47,866 nt of DNA, from positions 138,191 to 186,056 of the forward strand of contig HF991484.1 in the NCBI GenBank assembly GCA_000433095.1, written 5' to 3'. The stretch is from Clostridium sp. CAG:967. GTDB lineage: Bacteria > Cyanobacteriota > Vampirovibrionia > Gastranaerophilales > Gastranaerophilaceae. Each line of letters begins with the position of its first letter. Position 1 is the stretch's first letter. This document shows, piece after piece, positions 33,386 through 41,535 of the stretch. Both the position numbers and the translations under genes were made by a program. The notes under the pieces were generated by a model. It searched no databases. It saw only the letters and a list, made by a program, of their open reading frames with translations, and was not told the DNA's origin.

Positions 33386-34140
33386 GTAATAAATCTGATA
33401 TAAAATACAAGATTTATTAAAAAATCTGCAACAAGCATATATATCGTAGATAGTATTGCAGCCTGCGTTGTAGATGTTCCGACTTCCTTAGCACCGCCTC
33501 TTGTTTCATATCCCTGAGTGGCACAAACAAGTGATATCAAACCGCCAAATATAGATGCTTTTAATAAGCTTATATAAATATCACGGGTCGAAATCCATAA
33601 CCACGCAGAATTCATATATCTTGCAGGATGTAAATCAATAGTTGCCTGTGAAACAAGCATTCCTCCCGCTATACCTATAAATTCGGCAATTAAAACAACC
33701 ATTGGAACAGTTAATACAGCTGCCAGAATTCTCGGGGTAAAATAATAACCGACCGGATCTACTTTTAAAGTCTTCATAGCATCAACCTGTGAAGTTACCT
33801 GCATATTTGCAATTTCTGCAGATATTGCAGTACCTGCTCTTGCTCCGATTGCCAGCGCAACAAAGCCGGGAGCAATCTCTCTTATCATAACAACTGCAAT
33901 TGTACCCCCAATGTAAGCTTCTGCTCCGCTCATCAAAAACTGTTTAGATACCTGAATTGCAATTACAGCAGCAGCAATAAAAGCAATAATCAAAGAAATA
34001 GGCAATGAATCATAACTTATGGCTGCCGCCTGTGAAAGTACAGCAGAAAATCTTACCTGAAAAAGGTATTTAATACTTCTTATTAAATTTTGTACACACA
34101 AGCCTAAAAAATTAATCAATCTCTTCGCCCCTGCAATCAT
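33364..34140 (-). CDS. mlaE: MlaE-type lipid ABC transporter permease
   Basis: This is a permease of the Mla/Tgd phospholipid transport family in the inner membrane. Diagnostic regions are SLPISLIIAFIAAAVIAIQVSKQF, REIAPGFVALAIGARAGTAISAEIANM and the glutamate-rich MKTLKVDPVGYYFTPRILA. ATG at 34140 gives 258 residues, the normal size; an ATG at 34206 would overlap ilvE and run through a 26-base palindrome. The last residues TCGGGAT are encoded by a poly-G tract, so the C-terminus depends on its length. MlaF and MlaD partners are not in the window. Confidence 0.9.
   Translation of the reverse strand: MIAGAKRLINFLGLCVQNLIRSIKYLFQVRFSAVLSQAAAISYDSLPISLIIAFIAAAVIAIQVSKQFLMSGAEAYIGGTIAVVMIREIAPGFVALAIGARAGTAISAEIANMQVTSQVDAMKTLKVDPVGYYFTPRILAAVLTVPMVVLIAEFIGIAGGMLVSQATIDLHPARYMNSAWLWISTRDIYISLLKASIFGGLISLVCATQGYETRGGAKEVGTSTTQAAILSTIYMLVADFLINLVFYIRFITCGGGAT
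33372..33381 (-). repeat. Poly-G tract of 10 at the mlaE/prepilin junction
   Basis: Ten C on the plus strand, read as G on the coding strand, followed by CAACCTAAAAGCTCCT. mlaE ends inside the following bases (TAA at 33364-33366). Confidence 0.85.
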
Positions 34141-34146
34141 ATAAAG

Positions 34147-34172
34147 GGGCAAAGCGCTATAGCGCTTTGCCC
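34147..34172. repeat. 26-base perfect palindrome between ilvE and mlaE
   Basis: Thirteen-base arms, GGGCAAAGCGCTA on the left, mirror each other without mismatch. In the transcript it forms a very stable hairpin 12 bases after the ilvE stop and 6 bases before the mlaE ATG at 34140. There is no T-run, so it is not a standard terminator. It may be an mRNA-stability or translation-control hairpin, or a protein-binding site. Confidence 0.7.
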
Positions 34173-34184
34173 GCTTGTGATAAG

Positions 34185-35099
34185 TTAGTAAATCGGCATA
34201 CACCATTTTTTATATTTAGGAACTTTTCCTTTAACAACATCAAAGTATAACTTTTGAAGTTCCTTAGATACAGGTCCGACGTTTCCGTCACCGAGTTTTC
34301 TGTTGTCAACTTCTACTATAGGGCTTACTTGAGCTCCTGTACCGCAATAGAAAGCTTCATCGGAAATGTAAAGTTCAGTTCTGTCAATAGCACGTTCTTC
34401 AGTTTCAATACCAAGAACATCTCTTGCAAGTTCAATAATTGTGTTTCTTGTAACTCCGACTAAAATATTATCGGTTTTCATTGTAGTTACAAGTTTTCCG
34501 TTTTGAACAAGGAATAAGTTCATTGCAGAACCTTCGGTAACCTGACCTGCTTCATCCAAAACAACCGCATCATCAAATCCTGCATTATGAGCATCAGTTT
34601 TAATTAAAGCAGCATTAGCGTAAGAACCCGCAACTTTTGCACGAGGAGGAATAGCGTTGTCACTGTTTCTTCTCCAGCTTGATACACAAACTCTTAAACC
34701 TTTTGATGTATCAATGTAATCACCCATTTTATTTGAAATAATCAGGAATGAGTCTTCATTATCATATAAACCGGGACCAACTTTTTGAGCTGACTTATAT
34801 AAAGTCGGACGCATATAACAATCCTGTTTATAATTATTTTTTGCAAGAAGCTTTTTTGTAATTTCACAGTATTCTTCTGTTGTATAAGGGCTTTCCATAT
34901 ACATAATTTTTGCACTTCTTTGAAGTCTGTCGTAGTGTTCAGGAACTCTAAAAGCATACAATTGCTTTTCTTCTTCGTTCCAATACGCTCTGATACCTTC
35001 AAATACGGCAGTTCCGTATAAAAAAGCATGTGTACGAACAGGAAGCATTGCTTTAGAAGCATCTACGTATTCACCGTTCATAAAATAAAACTCTGTCAT
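34185..35099 (-). CDS. ilvE: Branched-chain amino acid aminotransferase
   Basis: This class IV PLP aminotransferase interconverts branched-chain amino acids and their 2-oxo acids. FLYGTAVFEGIRAYW, the PLP Lys in RAKVAGSYANAALIK (about residue 160) and EAGQVTEGSAMNLFLV are conserved, with CGTGAQVSPIVEVD near the end. The 304 residues are typical. D-amino acid aminotransferase is related, but the GIRAYW motif and length fit IlvE. AGGAGGAAT precedes the ATG. Confidence 0.95.
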   Translation of the reverse strand: MTEFYFMNGEYVDASKAMLPVRTHAFLYGTAVFEGIRAYWNEEEKQLYAFRVPEHYDRLQRSAKIMYMESPYTTEEYCEITKKLLAKNNYKQDCYMRPTLYKSAQKVGPGLYDNEDSFLIISNKMGDYIDTSKGLRVCVSSWRRNSDNAIPPRAKVAGSYANAALIKTDAHNAGFDDAVVLDEAGQVTEGSAMNLFLVQNGKLVTTMKTDNILVGVTRNTIIELARDVLGIETEERAIDRTELYISDEAFYCGTGAQVSPIVEVDNRKLGDGNVGPVSKELQKLYFDVVKGKVPKYKKWCMPIY

Positions 35100-35171
35100 A
35101 ATTCCTCCTTAGTTCTATAGGAATTACTATAGCACAAAAGAAATAAACAAGAGTATATCTTTACAAATTAT

Positions 35172-35876
35172 TTATTCTTTTAGTGCAAAACGTTTTTTGG
35201 AAGTCAAAATTGTTTCGTCTAACTTTGCAGAAGCTATGAATTTTTTAGCTTCGTTAACAGGTATTGCAAAACCTATACCGATGTTTGAAATATTATTATC
35301 AGGATTATAGATAGACTGTGATATACCGATAACTTCACCTTGCGAATTCAAAAGCGGACCGCCTGAACATCCCGGATTTATTGCCGCATCAGTTTGAATT
35401 CTGCCTTTTGCATAATCAATTCTTGATACAATACCGGATGTCAATGTTCCTGCAAAACCGAAAGGATTGCCTATGGCTAAAACTTTTTGTCCGACTTTTA
35501 CCTGTTCGGAATCGCCGAATGAGATCGTTTTTAATTTCTGCTTAGGTTCAATTTTAAGCAGAGCTAAGTCTTTATTTTTACCCATTTTAGCCAGCACTGC
35601 TGCCTTATAAACTTTACCGTCATAAGTTGTAACTTCGATATTTTTTGCCCCTTCAATAACATGAGAACCTGTCAGGATTATACCGTCATTTCTCACAACA
35701 CATCCCGTGCCTGCTGAAAATCCGTCATCAAGATTGGCATCTATAGACACTATTGCAGGATTTATCTTTTCGTATACACTTATATTAATAAGTTCATCAG
35801 GTTCGAAATTTTGCGCCGATGCAGGCATTGCCATAAACAAAGCTAATGTGCAAAATAAAATTATTTTTTTAACCAT
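35172..35876 (-). CDS. Secreted trypsin-like serine protease (HtrA-like, no PDZ)
   Basis: A signal peptide MVKKIILFCTLALFMAMPASA is followed by a DegP/HtrA-like protease domain. The catalytic His is in TGSHVIEG (about residue 75), Asp in KDLALLKI (about 104) and Ser in NPGCSGGPLLN (about 171). At 234 residues it ends just after the protease domain, so the PDZ domains of DegP are absent. It probably works in the periplasm on misfolded or specific substrates. Confidence 0.92.
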   Translation of the reverse strand: MVKKIILFCTLALFMAMPASAQNFEPDELINISVYEKINPAIVSIDANLDDGFSAGTGCVVRNDGIILTGSHVIEGAKNIEVTTYDGKVYKAAVLAKMGKNKDLALLKIEPKQKLKTISFGDSEQVKVGQKVLAIGNPFGFAGTLTSGIVSRIDYAKGRIQTDAAINPGCSGGPLLNSQGEVIGISQSIYNPDNNISNIGIGFAIPVNEAKKFIASAKLDETILTSKKRFALKE

Positions 35877-35954
35877 ATTACTCCCCTTTTGATACTATTA
35901 TTTGCGATTTCGGGTTTAATTCATCAGCCCTCAAAAATTTTTTGAGGTTAGTTA

Positions 35955-36008
35955 TTGTATTTATTACAATTTTAATGTATAATTCAGAAAAAAAGTGAAT
36001 TGTAATAA
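35955..36008 (+). promoter_or_regulatory. ycf23 promoter enclosed by an 11-bp inverted repeat
   Basis: TTGTAT (35955-35960) and TATAAT (35978-35983) are 17 bases apart. TTATTACAATT (35961-35971) and its inverse AATTGTAATAA (35998-36008) flank the -10 box and the likely start site. This is a good candidate operator or a leader hairpin. AGAAAGGA follows as part of the ribosome-binding region. Confidence 0.5.
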
Positions 36009-36024
36009 GAAAGGACTTTAAACT

Positions 36025-36780
36025 ATGAGTATTGAATTATTCAGAAAACATTTAACAGAAAAGAGAGCAGTAAAAGTTATTGCAGGTATTGATAACTTTG
36101 ATATCGAAAACATTAAAAAAGTTGTTATGTCAGCTCAAGAATCAGGAGCTTCTGCTGTTGATATTTGCGCTAAACCTGAAATTATTTCAGAAATCAGAGA
36201 AATGACTGATATGCCTATTTTCGTATCATCAATTGTTCCTTCTGAATTGGTTAAAGCTGTTGAACTTGGCGCAGATGCTATTGAGTTAGGAAACTTTGAT
36301 GTATTATACAAAAAAGGTATTTCTTTCTCTGCCGAACAAGTTTTAAGCTTAGTTAATGAAACTTTAGATATGTTAGGCGACACCAGAGTATTTTTCTCAG
36401 TTACAATTCCTGGTGAATTACCTATCGCTGAACAAATTGAATTGGCAAGAAAATTAGAAACTATGGGTATCGACTTAATCCAAACTGAAGGTCACTTCTC
36501 ATCTTCTAATATCTCTGAAGGTGCAAGAGGCTTAATGGAAAGAGCTGAGTTAACACTTTCTAATACAATTGAACTTTCAAGAAACATTGATATGCCTATT
36601 ATGACTGCAACAGCTATCAATCCGACAACTGCACCTTTCGCATTCGCTGCAGGTGCTTCTGCTATCGGATGCGGTTCTTGTATTAATAAAATGGATTCAA
36701 CATTATCAATGATGGCTACAACAAGAAGCCTTGTTGAAATAGCTTCAAGAAATGCACAAAAAGTTGTTGAATTAGTATAA
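36025..36780 (+). CDS. ycf23: Ycf23/DUF561 family protein
   Basis: This is a TIM-barrel-like protein of 251 residues. The N-terminus IELFRKHLTEKRAVKVIAGIDNFDIENIKKVVMSAQ, then SAVDICAKPEIISEIREMTDMPIFVSSI and the C-terminal AAGASAIGCGSCINK are typical of Ycf23, found mostly in cyanobacteria and algal plastids. Its reaction is not established. It supports a cyanobacterial relationship of the host. It appears monocistronic with a strong terminator. Confidence 0.88.
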   Translation: MSIELFRKHLTEKRAVKVIAGIDNFDIENIKKVVMSAQESGASAVDICAKPEIISEIREMTDMPIFVSSIVPSELVKAVELGADAIELGNFDVLYKKGISFSAEQVLSLVNETLDMLGDTRVFFSVTIPGELPIAEQIELARKLETMGIDLIQTEGHFSSSNISEGARGLMERAELTLSNTIELSRNIDMPIMTATAINPTTAPFAFAAGASAIGCGSCINKMDSTLSMMATTRSLVEIASRNAQKVVELV

Positions 36781-36800
36781 CAATTTAAACAATATAAGTA

Positions 36801-36831
36801 AAAAAAGAACCTGATATTCAGGTTCTTTTTT
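36801..36831. terminator. Bidirectional intrinsic terminator after ycf23
   Basis: A 14-bp stem, AAAAAAGAACCTGA (36801-36814) and TCAGGTTCTTTTTT (36818-36831), with loop TAT. The convergent prepilin ends just beyond it. Confidence 0.92.
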
Positions 36832-36836
36832 CATAC

Positions 36837-37558
36837 TTAATAATTCATTTCCCAGTTATCATTTAAAATTCTTCCAAAACATCCTGTAACGCTTGAGGTG
36901 CAATTACCTAAAGCCTCACGCTGCTCCTTTGTTAACGGTGCAACATTTGTAGTTGAATCAATACCATCATCTATAAGCCCATTTTTATACAAATAAAGAA
37001 AGAAAAGATCTCGTCCGACAATATTAGGACCTTTTGGTCCGTTAATATCAACCATAAAGTTAGCAAGCTTGGATGTTGTGGCACTGTATATAGGTCTAAT
37101 CGCAGCTCCGCTGGCAAGTACATAAGCTTTTATATTAGCAGTATAACTACCAGCAGTTACCGTACTGCCGCTTTGATATTTGTATGAATTTGCAAAACAA
37201 GGCTCAACAACCGTATCACAGGTCGCTATAACTTTAGTGTATGAAGTCAACATATTCTGTATAGCTGCAGTAGAGTTTAAACCTGCTTCAAAAAGATTTA
37301 AGGCGTTTTTGTCATTTTGATAACGAACTAAAATTTGAGATAACTCATTATAAACCTTGTGCAATTGGGTAACATAGCTCTGGCGCTGGTAATTTTGCAT
37401 CAAAGAAGGTACGGTCATAGCTGATACAACACCGATAATACCGAGCGTGACAAGAACCTCCGCCAAACCGATTATGCCGAGTGTGACTAAAACCTCCGCC
37501 AAAGTAAACGCAGGAGCTTTTAGGTTGCCCCCCCCCCGAAATTAATAAATCTTTTCAT
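36837..37558 (-). CDS. Prepilin-type protein, frame interrupted by a poly-G tract (phase-OFF), helix duplicated
   Basis: The natural start is the ATG at 37558, seven bases after AAAGGAG, with a TTGAAA-17-TATAAT promoter upstream. It encodes MKRFINF, then ten G (37528-37537). In the present length the frame reads GGGAT and stops at 37520-37522. The prepilin body (NLKAPAFTLAEV and onward) is in another frame. Eight or eleven G would yield 239 or 240 residues. The helix contains a tandem repeat, LAEVLVTLGIIG twice, from a 36-base duplication. That lengthens the membrane helix by 12 residues and adds a second Glu. The C-terminus NDNWEMNY matches the other prepilins. It is a silent or switchable pilin, or a decaying copy. 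Confidence 0.75.
37335..37537 (-). repeat. Prepilin 5' cassette, copy B (203 bases)
   Basis: This equals copy A (33215-33381) plus a 36-base tandem duplication: 37432-37467 and 37468-37503. The two repeats differ at five bases. The one next to the poly-G tract is identical to copy A; the other is divergent. The pattern fits a misaligned recombination in which the poly-G end came from a copy-A-like donor. Confidence 0.8.
37528..37537 (-). repeat. Poly-G tract of 10 in the prepilin at 37558
   Basis: Ten C on the plus strand, read as G in the gene, seven codons after the start and followed by CAACCTAAAAGCTCCT. Confidence 0.85.
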
Positions 37559-37591
37559 TAATTGCTCCTTTCATTTAATAACTGTATTCTT

Positions 37592-37654
37592 ATTATAAAC
37601 TATTAAGCCAAATTTTTCAATATTTCACTTTGATTACATTTATTAACATGTAAT
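37592..37654 (-). promoter_or_regulatory. Promoter of the phase-OFF prepilin
   Basis: On the minus strand TTGAAA (37620-37615) and TATAAT (37597-37592) are 17 bases apart, 33 bases before the ATG. An inverted repeat ATTACAT/ATGTAAT spans 37633-37654 just upstream of the -35 box and may be an activator site. The same box pair occurs before the prepilin at 20472. Confidence 0.55.
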
Positions 37655-37702
37655 GGATTTTTAAAATTCTTTTAAATAGAATATTATTGTGAAAGGATGA
37701 TT

Positions 37703-39268
37703 ATGGAATTAATTTTAGACATTTTATACATTTATATTGCGATGTATTCTTTGTATTTTTTCGCTCTTGCTGTAAGAAACCTTAACGATAAACCGTTCAG
37801 GATTGAAAAAAGATACTCACAATATGAAGAAAAAGATAATCTAGCTGTTGTTATTTATGCCAGAAACAACAAAATTACTCTTGAAAATCTTATTAAAGAA
37901 TTAAAAATGCAGGATTATCCAATAAATAATTTTAAAGTTTTTGCTATTCTTGATAACTGCTCTGACGGTTCTGAAAAACTTTTTGAAAAAGAACCGTTCA
38001 TTAATCTTATAAACATCAAAGATGTTGGAACAGTCGGAAAAGATCAGGCTGTATCAATACTTATTGAAAGATTGTCAAAAGACCAGACAATTGATTCTTA
38101 TGTATTTATTGATGCAGACAGAAGCATTCCCGCAAACTTTCTAACAACAGTAAATTCCGCACTCGTTAACAACAGTGCTTTAAGCGGAGAAACACTTATA
38201 TTGACCGATAATCTCGGACCTGTTGATAAAATTAAAGCTGCTTATCAAAAATATCATATGAACTTTATGCGCAAAGCACGTTCATTGTTCGGTCTTGCTG
38301 CCAGTGCCGATTCAGGTGTATTTGTTATCAAAAAAGATATAGTTGACCAAATCGGTTCTGTTGATTTTAAAGATGTTAACAGTGAATTAAAATACAGTAT
38401 GCTGTTATCTAAAATTAAATGTCCTTGCACATACAATCCTAACATACAAACTTATGTGGATACTGCTAATTATGAGTTTAGAAAACCTAGACTATCTGCA
38501 AGATTAGAACTGTTCAAAAATTGCTTTTCACAAATTTGGACAAAAAACTATGTTTTTGCAGAGCACACTTTTTCATTAATTAATCCTAATATCTGGATGA
38601 TATTGCTTGTTTACGGAGTAATTCTTAAACACTCATACAGATACTACTTCTTTGTTGATTTTAGAATTGTTCTTTTCACATTCTTAATTCTTGTTGCAGG
38701 TTTTGGCATAAGCTTAATTAATTCAAAACTGACATTCAAAGAAATTGTACGATTATGTTTATACCCTGTTTATTCTTTATGCCACATAATTAAAAACCTT
38801 CCTCCGATAAGGATTATCAGAAACAAAATCGCACAAAAAGAAGAACTTCCCGAAGGAACAGAAAAGCTGGTTATAGAAGCTTTTGTAATGAATAATGCGG
38901 GACGTGAACTTCCTTGTACCATAGAATTTATTTCCGAAACAGGTCTGGCGAAAATCAAGTTTATGTATAAGAACAAAAAATTTGTAACAGGCAGACACTT
39001 GAGAATGATAGATGCACTGCAGGAGTTAAGACAAAAACTTAATGATTACGGTTTTGTGTTAAAAATTTGCAGCTGCTGTGAGCACTTTACATCCAGTGTC
39101 GACGGTACCACAAATATGCTAAAAGGTATTTGTAACAGCGATTATCCAAGCCCTTCAATAAAAAGTCAAAGACCTACTTTAATTTGGAACTCTTGTACCG
39201 ACTTTGTTCCGGCAAGAGTAACCAACCTTTTGGAAGAAATGGTCAGCGAACAAGAGATTGAGGGATAA
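37703..39268 (+). CDS. Family 2-like glycosyltransferase, membrane-anchored
   Basis: An N-terminal helix (LILDILYIYIAMYSLYFFALAV) precedes a GT-A domain. LAVVIYARNNKITLENLIKEL, ILDNCSDGS and VFIDADRSIPANFL carry the nucleotide-sugar and metal-binding acids. Two hydrophobic segments follow (WMILLVYGVILKHS and IVLFTFLILVAGFGISLI, about 300-345). The C-terminal 150 residues are soluble with CSCCEHF, function unknown. The ATG at 37703 follows AAAGGA by five bases. It probably makes a surface polysaccharide or glycolipid. Its end overlaps folC by 26 bases. Confidence 0.85.
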   Translation: MELILDILYIYIAMYSLYFFALAVRNLNDKPFRIEKRYSQYEEKDNLAVVIYARNNKITLENLIKELKMQDYPINNFKVFAILDNCSDGSEKLFEKEPFINLINIKDVGTVGKDQAVSILIERLSKDQTIDSYVFIDADRSIPANFLTTVNSALVNNSALSGETLILTDNLGPVDKIKAAYQKYHMNFMRKARSLFGLAASADSGVFVIKKDIVDQIGSVDFKDVNSELKYSMLLSKIKCPCTYNPNIQTYVDTANYEFRKPRLSARLELFKNCFSQIWTKNYVFAEHTFSLINPNIWMILLVYGVILKHSYRYYFFVDFRIVLFTFLILVAGFGISLINSKLTFKEIVRLCLYPVYSLCHIIKNLPPIRIIRNKIAQKEELPEGTEKLVIEAFVMNNAGRELPCTIEFISETGLAKIKFMYKNKKFVTGRHLRMIDALQELRQKLNDYGFVLKICSCCEHFTSSVDGTTNMLKGICNSDYPSPSIKSQRPTLIWNSCTDFVPARVTNLLEEMVSEQEIEG

Positions 39269-40409
39269 TCTCATTTAACATATAGAAAGAACCGCAAACA
39301 ATTTTTAAATTGTCATCAGGCAAATCTTTTAACGAAACAAATTGTTTGGAAGGGAATTTACAAACCTCCTGTAACTCATTGATAGTGCAGGAGTTTTTGT
39401 TATTAAAATGGTAAAAATAAATTTCATCACCTTTTTCAAAAAGAATTTCCATCATTTTTTTATAATCTTTATTTTTCAAACATCCGAATACAAAACAACG
39501 TTTTTTGTCAGGATAGTAAAAATCTAAGCTTTCACGCAAAGCCATTGCACCATTTGGATTGTGCGATGCATCAATAATCAGATTATTGTCACAGACCTGG
39601 AAACGGCAGGGATGTTTAACTGATTTTATTCCGTCACGAATAACACTTTCAGGAATATCAGGAAATACAAGTCTTACAGCTGCCAGTGCAAGAGATAAAT
39701 TTTCCTGCTGACAGGTTCCTCTTAATGAAAGACCGCTCGTATCCTCAAACGGGGTAACCATTACAAATAAGGAGTTACATTCATCTGCCTTATCTTTTAT
39801 TTCCTCATAACCTTCACAGGTTATAACAGGACAATCAGGTTTGATTATGCCTGCTTTTTCAAAAGCAATTTCAGATCGGGTATTCCCAAGCCTTTCGGTA
39901 TGGTCCAAATCAATGTGGGTAATTATTGAACACAGATTGCTTTTAATAACATTTGTTGCATCAAATCTGCCACCTAAACCTGTTTCTAAAACAACGACTT
40001 CTACATTATTATCTGCAAAATACTTGAACATTACGGCAGTAAGAATTTCAAATTCTGTAAGGTGAATACTATTCTTATCGGCAATTTCACATATATCAAA
40101 AATATAATTTGCAAAATCTTCTTTAGAAATTTCTGAACCGTTAATTTTAATGCGTTCTGTATACTCAAAAATATGCGGACTTGTATAAAGTCCAGTTTTA
40201 ATAGAGGCAGTTTCAAGAACAGCAGCAATCATTGCGCAAACCGAACCTTTACCGTTAGTGCCCGCAACATGTATGCACTTTAATTTATCTTGAGGGTTAC
40301 CCAGCAAATCAAGAATTAGAGCAATTCTTTCCAGACCAAGATTTATATAAAATTTACCCTGCGAAGTTAAAAGTTCTACAGCCTTTTCATAATTATTTAT
40401 CATTGGCAA
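39243..40409 (-). CDS. folC: Bifunctional folylpolyglutamate/dihydrofolate synthase
   Basis: FolC adds glutamate to dihydropteroate and folates. It is a Mur-ligase-fold ATPase with the P-loop HVAGTNGKGSVCAM (about residues 46-59), LETGLGGRFDATNVI and THIDLDHTERLG. IDASHNPNGAMAL and FGCLKNKDYKKM occur in the C-terminal domain. The 388 residues are a little short of the usual 420. It is the last gene of the cell-wall cluster and overlaps murG by 17 bases. Confidence 0.93.
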   Translation of the reverse strand: MPMINNYEKAVELLTSQGKFYINLGLERIALILDLLGNPQDKLKCIHVAGTNGKGSVCAMIAAVLETASIKTGLYTSPHIFEYTERIKINGSEISKEDFANYIFDICEIADKNSIHLTEFEILTAVMFKYFADNNVEVVVLETGLGGRFDATNVIKSNLCSIITHIDLDHTERLGNTRSEIAFEKAGIIKPDCPVITCEGYEEIKDKADECNSLFVMVTPFEDTSGLSLRGTCQQENLSLALAAVRLVFPDIPESVIRDGIKSVKHPCRFQVCDNNLIIDASHNPNGAMALRESLDFYYPDKKRCFVFGCLKNKDYKKMMEILFEKGDEIYFYHFNNKNSCTINELQEVCKFPSKQFVSLKDLPDDNLKIVCGSFYMLNEIIPQSLVR

Positions 40410-41535
40410 CTTCTTTCAATTGTTCTACGATTTTTTCTGTGCCGTCAAACTTAGCAAGGGAAAGAGAATTTTTTTGCAATTCTGCTAATTTATCACTGTC
40501 ATTTATCAATGCAAGAATATTATTCAACAGAATTTTATCTGTAATCTCTTTATCTTCAATATACAATCCTGCTCCTTGATCAACCATACATTTCGCATTT
40601 TTGCGCTGATGATCAGCAGCAGCGTGAGGATAAGGAACAAATATCGGCGCAATTCTGGATGCACAAATTTCCGATATGCTTAATGAACCGGAACGGGACA
40701 CAGCAATGTCACTGGCTTTTAATACGCTTACCATATCATCAAAATAAGGTTTTATGAGAAGATTTGTGTCAGCTTCATACTCAGGATAAATTCTGATTAA
40801 CTGTTCTATAACACGTTCAAAATTTTTCTTTCCTGTCTGAAAAATAACTTGTATATTATAATCTTTTGATAGAGTTTTTAAAATTTCTACAGCAGCATCA
40901 TTAATGGAACGAGCTCCTTGCGAACCTCCCATTACACAAACGGTAAGTTTATCTTCCAATCCTAAATTTTTACGAGCCTCAGGTTTTGAAAGAGTTTTGA
41001 AAGCTCCTCGTATAGGATTGCCGTTAATCTTGCAATTATTATTTTTTAAACATTCAGCAGCACACTCAAAAGCAAGAGATACACACGCTGCATCAGGTGC
41101 AAGTTTTCTTGTAACCAGCCCCGGCTGTGCATCACAATCATGAAGCATATAAGGTGTTTGCTTTATATGCCCTCTCTTAAATGCTATACAAGAAAGCAAT
41201 ACAGGAGCCGAAACATATCCGCCTGTACCGAACACTACATCAGGCTTATATTTACGCAGATAAAAACTGCATTTTAAAACCGCTAAACCGAGCTGAAACA
41301 TCCATTTAAGAAATTCAAAACCTGCTTTTCTCGGCATACCATGAATATTTATACCTAAAAATTTGTAACCTTTTTGACTTACAATGTCATATTCAAGATT
41401 TTTAGGATTTCCAATATAGTATAAATCCTTTGTTTCGTCATCATTCATTAACGCATCTGCAACCGCAACAGCAGGGTAAATATGACCGCCTGTTCCTCCG
41501 CCTGTTATAAAATATGTCTTCTTTTTACCTGTCAT
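40393..41535 (-). CDS. murG: UDP-GlcNAc:lipid I GlcNAc transferase
   Basis: MurG converts lipid I into lipid II on the cytosolic face of the membrane. The glycine-rich ITGGGTGGHIYPAVAVADAL, FGTGGYVSAPVLL, VMGGSQGARSIND and SRSGSLSISEI motifs are present. The 380 residues are slightly longer than usual. It overlaps ftsW by one base and belongs to the mur-fts operon. Confidence 0.96.
   Translation of the reverse strand: MTGKKKTYFITGGGTGGHIYPAVAVADALMNDDETKDLYYIGNPKNLEYDIVSQKGYKFLGINIHGMPRKAGFEFLKWMFQLGLAVLKCSFYLRKYKPDVVFGTGGYVSAPVLLSCIAFKRGHIKQTPYMLHDCDAQPGLVTRKLAPDAACVSLAFECAAECLKNNNCKINGNPIRGAFKTLSKPEARKNLGLEDKLTVCVMGGSQGARSINDAAVEILKTLSKDYNIQVIFQTGKKNFERVIEQLIRIYPEYEADTNLLIKPYFDDMVSVLKASDIAVSRSGSLSISEICASRIAPIFVPYPHAAADHQRKNAKCMVDQGAGLYIEDKEITDKILLNNILALINDSDKLAELQKNSLSLAKFDGTEKIVEQLKEVANDK

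Noticed and set aside
33228..33410. Third-frame ORF through the mlaE/prepilin poly-G tract
   Set aside because: Its sequence is a frame-shifted reading of the conserved prepilin helix and has no start signals.
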